From Glandiceps talaboti (Eukaryota; Hemichordata; Enteropneusta; Spengelidae): a DNA stretch of 55,000 bases. The notes under the pieces were generated by a model. It saw nothing but the letters and a program-made list of their open reading frames with translations. It was not told the DNA's origin and did no database searches. Positions within the stretch are counted from its first letter, which is position 1. Each line of letters starts with the position of its first letter. Shown piece by piece: positions 43,267 through 55,000 of the stretch. Location of the stretch: positions 22,288,725-22,343,724 of the forward strand of contig NC_135557.1 in assembly GCF_964340395.1 (NCBI RefSeq). The letters are read 5' to 3'. The translations under genes and the position numbers were made by a program.

Positions 43267-44990
43267 TTATGCTATGTGTATGAGTAACTTTCCTAGAACT
43301 CTCAACCGTGCAAAATGTCACATCAATCAAACACTGTATGATAACTTTGAAGGCAGTTGTCGATGAAGACAACGACTGCACAGAAAGGTTGGTATTCTCC
43401 TCTCTGTTGGCTATCTCCTTTTTGCTGTTTCCCAAGGTTGTCGTATGATACAATGCTACAGCGCTGCAAGAAATTCAGTCTCATTTTGAATCATTTTTCG
43501 GGAGCTAAAATTCTGTCTTTGTGCAGTTAGGGTTTTATTTGTACACGACGAAAACCAAATTTAGAGTCCCGCTGCTGGTCCGGTCCAGCACAACAGGAAT
43601 CGCTTGCAATTACTATAGTGTTATTATCTCACTGTCTCAGCTATACACCAAATTATATGTTGGATTTGAGAAGCCAACATTTTCACCGACCTTATATCGC
43701 CTTAAAGTCAGTACGTGACATTTGAAGGAACGATAAACTGGCCACCCAACTCGAGCCTTTCAGTCCCGCCCTTTGTTACCGCACTGCAAAATATGCGAGA
43801 ATCGAAATTAGAAGCCCGGTGGTTACTTTCAATTTTTACACACACAAATTGCAAGGATAGTAAAACTGTGTTACCTTTAGTTCGTAATGTTGACAAAATA
43901 ACTTTATCGTTATTAAGCCGATGTAAAATCGTATTTGACAGAGCTACATTACTAAACCCCCGCCGATAATCGCTTTTCCTCTTTGCCCAGGAAAATGGCC
44001 GACCAGGGAATTGCATCTAATTTGCGAGTTAGCCGCAGGAACGGAAACTGAACTCCAAAACACAATCTATTCGACTTGATTCGTCGCGTAAAATCACGGA
44101 AGGATGTTATCACTTGGGCTTTCCCTGTTGCCAAGGTAACGGTAATACACCAGGTATCCTCGGCGGACGGCTTTGAATTTTACCGCCCTGATTGGCGGAC
44201 ATCGTGCCGAGCTTACTCGTCACCTTTTTATTACGGTAGAGGAAAGTGACCCCGGGCGGTTTGTCCACCTGTCGTGATGTCATCTGAACGCAATCACCAA
44301 TTATGTGTGACATTTGTCGATGGAGTGTATGTCTGAGAGCGCTAACATTGTACAAACAGCTAGAGATCTCAATACATTCTGAGTAGAGAAAGTTAGCTGT
44401 GACTGATCCTAGTATTGTCTCGTGGTGAATTCGATGTGACGGCTTTAACCACATTGTCACCGTTCATCAACTAACTTTACGAAGACACCATTATTTCTTG
44501 AATTGATTTACCAATCTAGTCCCTAAAACTAATAGACCAAGTCACTCTAGTTATAACATCGTGACAAAACCAATGACAGACGAGGTTAGATTTACTTTCC
44601 CTGTTTATAATAACATCGTTAACGTTACTCAAGGAATGTGAATACAAATTATACTAAACTTTGAAAGTTGTAACAAGTACTTAAATTTTGACATTAATTT
44701 ATAATACATTTATCATTTCAATACATGCAACTAAGTTCACTAGCAGAATATTATTAATCACCATGGCAACAAAGCATCTGGCCAACCTAAATACTAGTCA
44801 ACATCGCCCAAAGGCACTACTACATTACCTATCTCTACTTGTTATTCTGGCAGAGGCTGTGTGGCAGCATGTAATCGTGTACCTTTGCCAGCCAAAACAA
44901 ACCCATACATGAACATCCAAACATGAATATTAATAAGCCAACCAAAGAAAGTGTTGTAGTTGATGTTAGTTTTTGATCGTACAAATAGAA
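43267..44990. other. intergenic sequence, slightly GC-richer, no gene recognised
   Basis: Between 43520 and 44460 several overlapping frames (80-116 codons) occur on both strands in less AT-rich DNA. None shows a domain that I recognise, and I see no convincing splice-bounded exon. Confidence 0.4.
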
Positions 44991-45710
<720 letters not shown>

Positions 45711-47420
45711 TTATGCATGCATGTCGTCTTAATTACCTTATGATTAGGCTCACTGATCTTGATTGTTTATTGAATACAACTGTCTCGCTCTAAGGAAAAA
45801 AGCTGTACTTCGGGTAGACCAAAACAACATTAAAATTGCCTTGCTCGTGAAATTTCGTATCCATCGGTAATCAAAGTTTTGCTGACTAAAGGTTTGTACT
45901 GTGAAGGATGGTCAGAAAGTTGATATATAAAATTACATGTCACGTGATAACCGTGAGAAAATAAAGAAATCGGCGCACTATGAAATAGAAACTAGAACAT
46001 GATGACCGGGTAGAGAAAATCCATTTTTTATTCGTAAAATAATCTATTGTCAGAAATGAAGGTATTGTCAGACGGGGCGGCTAACTAGATCGGAACTCGT
46101 CGGATTGTTTGTGGGTCAAATTTAAATCTGTTTTTGGAGCGCACCTTACAAAGGACACTGCATTGACATTATTTCTGAATTCGGTTTGTTAATTAAAAAT
46201 GAACCACTTTAGTCATTGGTCGTATAATGCACCACATAACGCAATTCAACATGTCATACTAACCACAACACATGGGTTGAGTCAGTCAGTCATACAAAGC
46301 GTGAGAAAGACCCCGTTGAAAAATTCGACGAGAGGAGATATGTCTTTTTTAAAAATATCCTTTGGGGTTTCTTTTATTATTTCTAAGAAAGCGACATATA
46401 CACGTTGAAATGCTATTATACTTACATACAGGCTTCAACAACAGATAATGTCTAAAAAAAAACGTCGGCGTCGATGTTCAGTTATTGATTACAGATAATT
46501 ATCGAACAAAATACTTAAAAAAATAACAAGAAAATAAGTGACAACTGATAATACCTCCTAATATTTTGATGATATAACGTGCTTTATTTTGTTTTGTGAA
46601 GCTGACCTATGTATAAGCTTATATGAAGCGAATTGACAATATCGATGCGTCTTTGGGCAAATTAAAGTTAAGACGTGATGTAGAACGACGTGACATATTC
46701 CAAAAAGTAGAGTCGTTCAATTTACTGCAGTTTACAGCACTGAAGTAAAGTTTATGAACGACAAAAAACCCCAACAACTGAACCTGGCTAATCTCATGTG
46801 TATCTATAACAATTGTACAGATTGACTAACAGAAGGTGCGAGGTAGTGTCATGGTATGCCTTACAGCACAACAGCACACCCCATGGCATAACTGTTTATA
46901 TCTCTTTACCGGCTAAAGAGCTAGCGGACAGCACAGTAAATCCCTCTATTTAAGTGGTAACAAACGTTCTTGGAGACATCTGCAAACGTCTTTGTACCTC
47001 CTGTAATCTGAGCTGTCCGCTCACTGGATGTTTCTATTGTCTGACGATCGTTTCAAATCAGTCACGGCTGGTCTCGAAGTATATTGAAAGTGCATCGGTG
47101 CGTCAACTACAAAGTAAACCTCTCTCTATGGCCAATTTTATTTGAGTTTCTTTAAACTGAGCCTAAGCTAAGTACGTTTGGCCGATGGGAAGCCAAGAAG
47201 TATTTTTAAATTCAAGTGAACATCTGTGTAACCGTCTTTGTACCAGTGGTGTGATAATATAGGTAACTACAGATTTAATATTTTAATATTTTAGATATGA
47301 GGTCTAGTTTTCATCACAGATTTGTCATCAATTACTTAATATTACGTTTGCACAATTAGACTTATGCAAGGTATAGTCGTAATCATTAAATATTGAATCA
47401 ATTTTCTCTCCCCTCTCAAG
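45711..47420. other. intergenic sequence without recognised features
   Basis: No exon, RNA gene or repeat that I can support. Confidence 0.5.
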
Positions 47421-47422
47421 TT

Positions 47423-47485
<63 letters not shown>

Positions 47486-47494
47486 CTCTCTCTC
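47421..47494. repeat. (TTTC)n microsatellite
   Basis: About sixteen TTTC units ending in a short CT run. Confidence 0.95.
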
Positions 47495-47712
47495 ATACAT
47501 TACTAAATCACATATAAAAGTCGTTCTACAGCGAAGTGATGAGAGCAATTTATGAACGTATTCTGAATAGTTTAATCAAACTATTTCTGATTGTGAGAAA
47601 AGTAAAATAAACGAGAAGAAAGAAAAGCCTTAAAAATAACAAATACTCAAATGACCAAATGTGATAATAATAGTAAAAATCCCTGCAAACTGAAACATTT
47701 AAAAGCTGTAAA

Positions 47713-47912
<200 letters not shown>

Positions 47913-50900
47913 AATATCTTGAGTTTTAGCCTGCAAAGAACATAGCCTTTCTTTTTCTTACAGCAAAGTTTACATTATCGATTATATTTCAGCAGTTAAA
48001 TTTGTTTCAAAGTTTGAATACCCTGTTAAAAGAAGTTCGTGGCAAGACTTGACAAATACGGTGACGTAGGCTATGACGTCAAACTAACAAAATTCTTGGA
48101 ATTATAAACTTGATATGGTCAGATATCTCTTTTAATTTGTAGAATCTAAGTTTGGGAAATTTGTTAGAATTGAATTTGAATTAATTCCAATGACCAACTC
48201 CAATTAGTACACATTATAACAGATTTTACAAACTCTTTTCTATTGTCATTACAATATGTTGGAAACAATGGCATAAAACAAAACACAAGTATTCGGCTCA
48301 TTACTACTCTTTCCGGTCCTCTGATTTACTTGTATAGGCTTGTTGCATCTACCATTTAATTTGGTTGTATTTCAATGTGACTATAATGATGTCATACCCA
48401 ATAGTTAGATGTGCATCACTGAACTGATGTGAAAACAATGAAGTGCTGTTAATGAATAGAGTTTAATTCACACACACTAAAACCTGGTTTGTTTACTGTC
48501 CGTATTAATTCTCACTATTGTGAATAAGAAGCGATCATTTTTAGTAGTATTGTGACAATAGAAATACAGGGTAATGTTTGATTTTCTCATTGCATCGTTA
48601 TCACTAATTATTGTAATGTTGTTAGATAACTAATCATAATCTATAATTGATTGATCCCTGTAATTATATATTGACGTTGTCTAAACCCTGACCGTGAGAA
48701 ATAGCATACAAATCGTGGATTAGGTACACAGTGTATGTTGGTTTTCTGGATGTAATGTGGGAATGGGAATGTAATTCAAACAAATCAGGGAAAATATACA
48801 ATCTGATGAGATTCCTCATTTTGCGATTACTCCTGGAAATTATGTAAAGTCTAAATATGAATATGTGTGCAACTGTTTCTCTTATTCTGGTTTGGTTTGC
48901 TGTTGAAAGTAACATCGCTGCATGAAAGTGCAGTGTACAGAAATTAGATTTTTGCGTTTAAAAACCTATTTAAAAAAATAAGCCCGTGTTTTGGAAAGTG
49001 CAAGCAGCGATATATATCGAGTTTTTGAAGCAAACTATTTGAGTGGCAAAAAAGTAGCGATCTCAGTTGTGATGGCTGTAGTATAGATGTTGGATTCACA
49101 CACACGTGTCTTGTATTGCACCATATCGATATTCGATATTGTTTTGTTGATACGTATTGGGAATGTGAACTACGTCACAAGTACACGGCGGGGCGGGAAC
49201 GTGACAACAAAGCTACGTTTTTCTAAACTCTGTACCGTAGACATTATTTGCTATAGCACGCTAGAATTAGTGTAACATATTTCATCAAATGGTGTTACTA
49301 CAGTGGCTCATCCCATATAATCCCATGTATGTACCCTCGTAACGACTTTTGTTCAAATGGGAAAAATACACAAAACGGAGTTTAGAATGTGGCGACTCGC
49401 ACAATAACATGATCGAAGTGTGTGTTTGTATTAGTACAGGGGAGTTGTATGTTGACAAAAGATATCAATGCTTCGTCTCCGTAGACAAAAGTGGCCGTGT
49501 GAAAATAGATTTCTACAATTCTCTTCGAATGAAACGCCGTGTTAGTTCTCTCAGTCAATAGACCCTCTAGGCCCACTTTAATTCAATTGTTTTAAATAAC
49601 CGTAGGAAACCGTAGCAACCTCCCACCGGGTCCGTACAAACCGGAAACGTATCCTACCGTCCCAATTGTAATCAAGAAAAAGTAGTCATATTTCAACAGA
49701 GAAAAATACTTTTATATTCACAGTTGTACATTCAGAATTTTTTTGTAACTTTTTATCTAAAATGAAATGTATTTACGCCCAAGCACAAAAATATCATCCA
49801 ATTCTGTTACGTCGGTCGTTTTGACTATATCCGGTACTGATCTCTCTCAGATTTGGATGTATTTTTGAAAAAAAAGTTTGAAATTGTGTAATTTAACGAC
49901 ATTAGTAGCACAATGCGTAAGATCAAACACAAATAATAAAAGATTTGGCAAATTTTTTCAGCTAAAAATGTACATAGCGTATTTCTAAAATTCGAATTCT
50001 TTGCAGTAGAACGAATTATGATATCAGCGGTGCAAACCCTATCTCACTCCGTCTTACATTCAACAGGTGATTGTTTGTGTTATAAGAGAATTTACTCCAG
50101 TGGAATATTTATTTGAAGTTCTGGTTCGGATACAAAGTATTCAAACATCTTTATACTGGACTTTATACTTGAAATTAAATAAAATTTACAATATTATTAA
50201 AGATAAATGACTTTAAAAATTCTTAAGGTCGGTATGTACTGATATAAATACAATATCAGACTTTTTAGATATATTTACCAATGCAGAATATATAATACGT
50301 ACAACATGGATGAATAGATATATAATTCTTTCCTCGTGAAATAGTTACTTCATCTTTCCCTAGATCTCTTGAAATTGATGCGAGTTTACCAGTGCTCAGA
50401 AACGCATGCGCAGTAGCATCGGCAGAGCTGCAACTGCTTTCGTACTCTTTCCACCATTGGTGGCGATTTCAATGTAGTCATAGTAATCGTTCGTTGCGAT
50501 GGTGATACACACTCTGAACGTTTTCCTTATACGAATTCCTGCATTTTTAATGTCTTCGCAGATTATTTTCCAAATGATTCCCAGTCACATATCTTTATCT
50601 AAATCAAATACCCCCCCCCCCTCCGTTTATCTGTTTGCAGTGTCGTACCTATCAACATAGACTTTACAAGTTACATTACTAGCAGATTTTGAAACAGCAT
50701 AATATGTAGTTTTCTTTTACACCAAGTCTAGATTCTCCGCCAATTGAAGTGACATAGACCAACTTCAGACTGTCAACCTGGACATTTTCGTTCAAGACTT
50801 ATTTTCGCTAATTTCGCTAGAAAATAAACACGCAAAAATAAGTAGTGACTAAAATGCTTTCTTGTACAGAAACACAATTTACAAGTCTGGTAATTAGTAA

Positions 50901-51145
50901 AAAATAATCTTTGAGAACTAGCTGATGACTATAAAATTGCAAAATTTGCTAGTGGTGAAAATATCTAGGTTTATAGCACATGCTTACATGTTTCAGTGAC
51001 TTTAAACAACGTTACGTAATACTTCCGATGAAGAATTCTTATAAAGCTGCTACAGCAACAAGTGAAACGTGTTTTTTAAAGCATAAAAACCCTCCCTTGT
51101 AGATACTATATTATATTACACCCTGTACAGTATTGGATCAACTGT
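47913..51145. other. intergenic sequence without recognised features
   Basis: AT-rich. A C-run lies near 50609. No exon supported; the N-terminal part of a longer gene 2 isoform was not found here. Confidence 0.45.
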
Positions 51146-51385
51146 GAGTAAAAACATTTGTGTAACAGTACACATAGTATGGTAAACTGCAATATATCCA
51201 ATCAAATTGATTATTGGGTCCGCACCCAAAATTCACCACCCTATGAATCGTGATGTCAACTTCCTAGTATACTCTAAGTGATATATACAATGTCTAATTA
51301 TTCGTATTCGTAAAAGTTTTCAATGAATAATGTTTGATGTCATATCCAAGAAAATAATACACCAGTTATAGCTAGTACAGGTTTA
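51146..51385 (+). promoter_or_regulatory. block A, copy 2 (candidate shared upstream element)
   Basis: Direct-orientation copy of 8051-8284, starting about 2.1 kb upstream of the gene 2 start codon. Shared words include ACACATAG, CAATATATCCAAT, GGGTCCGCAC, TGTCTAATTATT and the final AGCTAGTACAGGTTTA. Small gaps and point changes are spread along its length, and similarity stops abruptly on both sides. Confidence 0.5.
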
Positions 51386-51771
51386 GTGATAACAACTTTA
51401 ATACTGTAAACGATTTTATAAAAAAATACATTATTTTCTTTTATTATCTACATATACTTCTAGACAGACGAAATAGTTTCGAGGTTCATTTTGAAAATGG
51501 TAATACCAAAGGTAGGAAATGTTGTGAAAGTTGACAATAAATATCACAAAATAAAATAAAACAAATTGGTAGAAAATATATATACTCATATAACCATATA
51601 CTGACATAGTTTAATCTATATACAGCTGTAAATCTTTTCTGAAGTAATAATGCTAATAATTATTATTTGTTTTTAGTTTTTATTGAACTATCGGTATTTT
51701 TTGTCTTGATTTCAGTCTTTATCAAAGGTTTATATTATGACAGATATATCTCTAAAGACTAGAAACAAATT
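51386..51771. other. spacer between A2 and B2
   Basis: Very AT-rich and not alignable with the gene 1 spacer; nothing recognised. Confidence 0.5.
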
Positions 51772-52011
51772 GTTTTTCAATATCGACCCTAAACTTTTTT
51801 TTACATATTCAAAAAAAAAGGATAAAATCGCGAAAATTCTGAAGTCTCGCAAGAAATAGTGGATGAGTAAACTGACATTAACTTAAAAAGAAAACATAAC
51901 ACTGTTCTTCCAATCTGTAATAGCTGTACATCTGATGATAAGAAACCAATAATACAGATACCATGTGGAAAACAACGGAAAACATAACTACCTGAACTAG
52001 ACACTCACATA
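51772..52011 (-). promoter_or_regulatory. block B, copy 2, inverted
   Basis: The reverse complement of 8881-9113, with roughly 20 differences over about 205 aligned bases plus length change in the T-run. It lies 1.3 kb upstream of the gene 2 start codon. The GGAA cores of copy 1 are all kept. The inversion is compatible with enhancer function, which does not depend on orientation, and equally with insertion of a mobile element. Confidence 0.55.
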
Positions 52012-52304
52012 TGGAAGAAAAAAAATAAAATGAAAAATCTATCTATTCTAAAATTTAAAATTGAGCGTAATTGGAACCACCCAATTATTTTTGTCATTGT
52101 TATTTTCTTTGTTAGTGTTTCTTCTCAACTTCTTGCGTCAACAGATAACTACTTTTCTCATTCTCGGTCTTTTTTCGCTTTAAATTCGTTCTTCAGGATG
52201 TGCGTTTAGCCACTTGGCCGACCGACATGGTCTAGAATCTATGGGAATGAATTGAATGTCTTCGACTGAGGGTTCATAGTTACAAGTGAATCTCAAACAT
52301 TTGT

Positions 52305-52375
52305 TGACGTCTCACCAGCATTGACAGTGCAGTACCGATTTTAGTACTGTCCCTGACGATGCTGACGAGATGTCA
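52305..52375. other. long imperfect hairpin (pre-miRNA-sized) within a dispersed repeat
   Basis: The left arm GACGTCTCACCAGCATTGAC...CAGTAC (52306-52335) pairs with GTACTG...GATGCTGACGAGATGTC (52344-52374) around an 8-nt loop. There are about 30 stem positions with a few mismatches, G-T pairs and one bulge. A diverged half-copy lies at 27634-27710, so this is more likely part of a repeat family than a unique miRNA gene. Confidence 0.5.
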
Positions 52376-53273
52376 GTTCTTTTTATTTGTGTTATTTCGA
52401 ATTTCTGTCAATAATCTTGTGGATTTTTGTTGTGATTTCAAAATAAACAACTGCACTACAGCTTAGAGAGTTATTACATCGATTACACGACCGTGCATAG
52501 AGGCTGCCATCCTGCAAATATCTCCACGCGCCGATGATCACCATCAGCCACGCGACAAGCACACAGATGAAAGTGCGAGAACAATAGAGTTATCACTCAT
52601 TCATGCATAATTAATAAGGCCTTTATTCATTGGCTGTCAGTAATGAGGCCCTATAACTCACTTGGAATTATTGACAGTGTGTAAAGTGACCCTATCACAG
52701 AAGCTCTACGTTGCGTTGTATTGTCCTAGTGATACCTTTGGTTTCTTCATCATCGGTCATTCCTTGGCACAACTCAACTTTTATCTAATCATTTGTACAA
52801 CTTTTCAACAAATAAAAAAAAACGCAAATAAAAGGTTTCTAAAAATTGTATTAATTCAAGTGAAATAAATGTCAAAATGTAATTGTAGCAGTGGGAATGG
52901 TTCACTTAGGGAGTTGAAAGGCGACCCCGAAGTAATGTTGCAGCCGCCTCCCATAATGATCAAATGTTTTTTCTTTACTTGCGTATTTAAATCAAGCGAT
53001 AAACACCCATATTGCAATGTGTCCATCATTGACTTTGTGATCTGAGTGACGACACTAAAACAGAGAGAGGGAGAGAGCTCTAGACGTCATCCTAACTTCA
53101 ACTATACCTGGAGATTTACTAATATCTACACTACCTGAGCAAATACAGACGTCATTTGGTGTCATTTTGGAAGACTTTTTGATTTCATCATTGATTCCTC
53201 GCCATATATCAAAACGGAGTTCACAGGCCGTGCTCCCTCGTCGTTTGCTGGCGACTTCAGGTCGTGCAAACAA
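52376..53273. other. immediate 5' flank of gene 2
   Basis: CRE-like ACGTCAT sites at about 53084 and 53149. TCATTTTGGAAGAC...TTCATCA at 53162-53190 resembles TCATCGGAAGAC...ATCATCA upstream of gene 1 exon 1 (11038-11066), each about 90-105 bp before the ATG, with a GGAAG ETS core in both. No TATA box is evident. The frame of exon 1 stays open upstream to TGA at 53136. Confidence 0.3.
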
Positions 53274-53343
53274 ATGGCACCACAAAACGACTGTACGACC
53301 AATAGTTGCAAACTGGCTTGCCCTATGTTTTTAGCACCAACAG
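53274..53343 (+). CDS. gene 2, proposed coding exon 1 of a second ERG/FLI1/FEV-subfamily factor
   Basis: ATG at 53274 opens 23 codons plus one base, ending at the perfect donor CAG|GTAAGT. The peptide ends C-K-x-x-C-P-M-F-L-A-P-T, matching the end of gene 1 exon 1 (C-K-x-x-C-S-M-F-L-T-A-T). The exit phase is 1, and splicing to 54600 makes a Glu codon (G+AG). The frame is also open upstream to 53139. If the exon began at 53149 (after AATACAG) it would be 195 bp and include P-Y-I-K-T-E-F-T, which faintly recalls P-H-L-A-K-T-E-M-T of the ERG N-terminus. I prefer the ATG because gene 1 also starts with one at this place. The lack of PNT sequence before the next exon suggests a PNT-less product. 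Confidence 0.5.
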
Positions 53344-54599
53344 GTAAGTTTAATATTGATATTAATAACATCCCTTGATTTCTATGCAAAGCAGAGCAAA
53401 GCATTAGTATTGGCACTTGATTTTATATTTACTAAACTGACAGAAAAAAATTATCAAAATAAACAACAAATAAAACGGATATTTATTACATAAATTCAAA
53501 ATTTGCCATAACATGAGAAATGTTTGGAAAGATACAATGATTTTCAGATACTATTTTTCCGCTTTTATGTTATTTGCAAGGTAATTACTTCATCAATCCC
53601 ATACCGCTTTCATAAGTGTTATTAGAAATTGGTTTTTCAATCTATGCTAAACTTCACTGTCTAGTATTTTCATGTTTTTTTTATCGTGATTTGACACGTC
53701 CTTTCCAGCGTTGATTGTTGAGTGTGTTTTGTTCCTCTACTTTGTACGACTTCAAACACTTGAATGTGAATAAGTGTAGAAACGTTAGACTATGTGTTCA
53801 TTTTGTAGTGCGCTAATCTAAAGAATAGTTTTTGAAAGGTTTCACTCAAAACGCCAAATACTGATCAATATACTTATGGCGATGCGATGAGCTAATTTTA
53901 TCATTTAAATAAAAGACGTACAAAATCTGAAACAAAGGTACAAGAACACGATTTGTTGTATCTGACAACAGTCAACTATCAACGTAACTTGAATACTACC
54001 GTGCTAATGTCATCTCGCTCTTACAACGGTTTCATTGCACTATTTCCTTTAATATTACGTAAATTGATAATAAAAGCTATTACATATTGTCGGATTGTAA
54101 TAATCCATATTCAAGTCTACAAGTTCAACGACATTATTTTATTTGGAACTAGATAACCGAATATTGTACAAAATGACAGAACTGACTACGACGAATGGAG
54201 ACGTCGGAATCGGATGTCGTTTTATAAGAACGTTGAAGTCTTACAACTGTTCCACATACTCGTTCGATGAATGATAAACTTGTCGGGTTCAATGTTTGGG
54301 GTGAGATGTAATTTCAGTGGAAACTCCATAATATATTTGTATCGCCAATCATCTTCACCTGGTGAGAAGATGGCAATGTAAACCATCACCGTGTTCGTTG
54401 GTTTGTTTTCTTCATCATAAATCACAGACTGTGCCTCCAACAGGTGGTTCCACATCTGTTCAGCAATCTTCTAAAACTCACAGAATGGGAAACGTAAAGA
54501 CTAAAAATCCAAGAAACAGTGGAGTTATTTATGCACTGTGTACTGTTTGTCAGACATTCCTTTTAAATAACTGTTGTTGTCTTGGTATTGTTTCAACAG
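53344..54599 (+). other. gene 2 intron 1
   Basis: A GT...AG interval of 1.26 kb ending in TTGGTATTGTTTCAACAG. No PNT-like sequence is seen in it. It contains an antisense protein-like frame at 54222-54470, listed separately. Confidence 0.5.
54222..54470 (-). other. antisense protein-like frame, possible exon or element remnant
   Basis: Read on the minus strand, an acceptor-like TTTTAG precedes K-I-A-E-Q-M-W-N-H-L-L-E and the frame runs about 82 codons to TAA. The composition (Glu, Asp, Lys, Trp, Tyr, Pro evenly mixed; little low complexity) looks more like real protein than neighbouring frames. I recognise no family. It could be a terminal exon of an unrelated gene, a retrocopy fragment or chance. 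Confidence 0.2.
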
Positions 54600-54671
54600 A
54601 GTCATCGTACGAATGTTTGATGCGAGAACGCCAGGGAGCCTGGGCCGCCACGACGTCCGCACAGCCGAAAG
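54600..54671 (+). CDS. ERG/FLI1/FEV: gene 2, exon 2 (linker paralogous to 13407-13478)
   Basis: A 72-bp exon between TTTCAACAG and AAAG|GTAAAC, phase 1 on both sides. It encodes S-S-Y-E-C-L-M-R-E-R-Q-G-A-W followed by an Ala/Thr/Ser-rich stretch ending Q-P-K. Against gene 1 exon 2 it has the same length and phases, and 11 of 23 whole codons give identical residues, with several D/E, I/L changes. The next exons (a D-P-Y-Q linker and an ETS exon) should lie past the window end. Confidence 0.75.
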
Positions 54672-54915
54672 GTAAACTACGTTAGTCAACGTTACTCAGA
54701 TTTTTTGTTAATAATTCTTTGTGTGGTTGTTATTAAATGTAGACATGATATTAAGTGGTACATAATATTTAATTGTATTGGCGTAAAATTTTATTTTGAA
54801 TTTCATTGCCGATATTATTTTTTTTTATTATGAGTATGTGTTTAAGGAGACGCACTGTTTGAATTGTTTAAAACACACTTCCTACCGTTACATTTTGTGA
54901 CCTGCCATATATAGG

Positions 54916-55000
<85 letters not shown>
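54672..55000 (+). other. start of gene 2 intron 2, ending in a (GA)n microsatellite
   Basis: Begins with donor GTAAAC. From 54919 to the window end the sequence is an uninterrupted GA tract, so its true length is unknown. Confidence 0.7.

Noticed and set aside
43520-44460. Gene suggested by several overlapping frames in GC-richer DNA
   Set aside because: Frames occur on both strands equally, as expected from fewer AT-rich stop codons, and none shows a known motif.

Overview
This is a eukaryotic (animal) window: AT-rich, mostly non-coding, loaded with microsatellites, with short exons flanked by GT/AG splice sites. It holds one recognisable gene and the start of a second, both on the + strand and both members of the ERG/FLI1/FEV subfamily of ETS transcription factors. 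The organism is an invertebrate; a marine deuterostome is my best guess from the ERG-like C-terminus, but the sequence does not fix the phylum.

Gene 1 (11130-23077) reads as four exons of 79, 72, 48 and 506 bp. All junctions are phase 1, and together they give a complete 705-bp frame (234 codons plus stop). Exons 3 and 4 are certain: the linker ending ...SSRLANS followed by a full ETS domain and an ERG/FLI1-type C-terminus ending HLGSYYS. Exon 2 matches the FLI1 segment PSYDS..RGAW. Exon 1 is a new proposal, supported by a matching exon in gene 2. The resulting protein has no Pointed (PNT) domain and is close in length to human FEV. A longer isoform with exons left of the window cannot be excluded. 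The 3'UTR runs to a polyadenylation signal near 24106 and contains a perfect 16-bp hairpin.

Gene 2 begins at the right end. A 70-bp first coding exon (53274-53343) and a 72-bp second exon (54600-54671) have the same phases as exons 1 and 2 of gene 1 and encode related peptides. The remaining exons should lie beyond position 55000. The two genes are therefore tandem paralogues about 42 kb apart.

The most interesting signal is non-coding. Two blocks, A (about 235 bp) and B (about 235 bp), occur in the 5' flank of both genes in the same order. A is at 8051-8284 and 51146-51385 in direct orientation. B is at 8881-9113 and, inverted, at 51772-52011. By eye B is about 90% identical, whereas the paralogous coding exons are only about half identical. 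The blocks are either shared, strongly constrained enhancers or gene-converted sequence, or copies of an undescribed mobile element placed beside both promoters.

Region by region: 1-8050 is gene-free 5' flank with small duplications; 8051-11129 is the upstream region of gene 1 with A1, B1 and a candidate promoter; 11130-24140 is gene 1; 24141-51145 is intergenic, with a tRNA-derived SINE, a 100-bp satellite next to a 37/27-bp minisatellite, a MITE-like element and several long composite microsatellites; 51146-55000 is the upstream region and first two exons of gene 2, ending inside a GA microsatellite.
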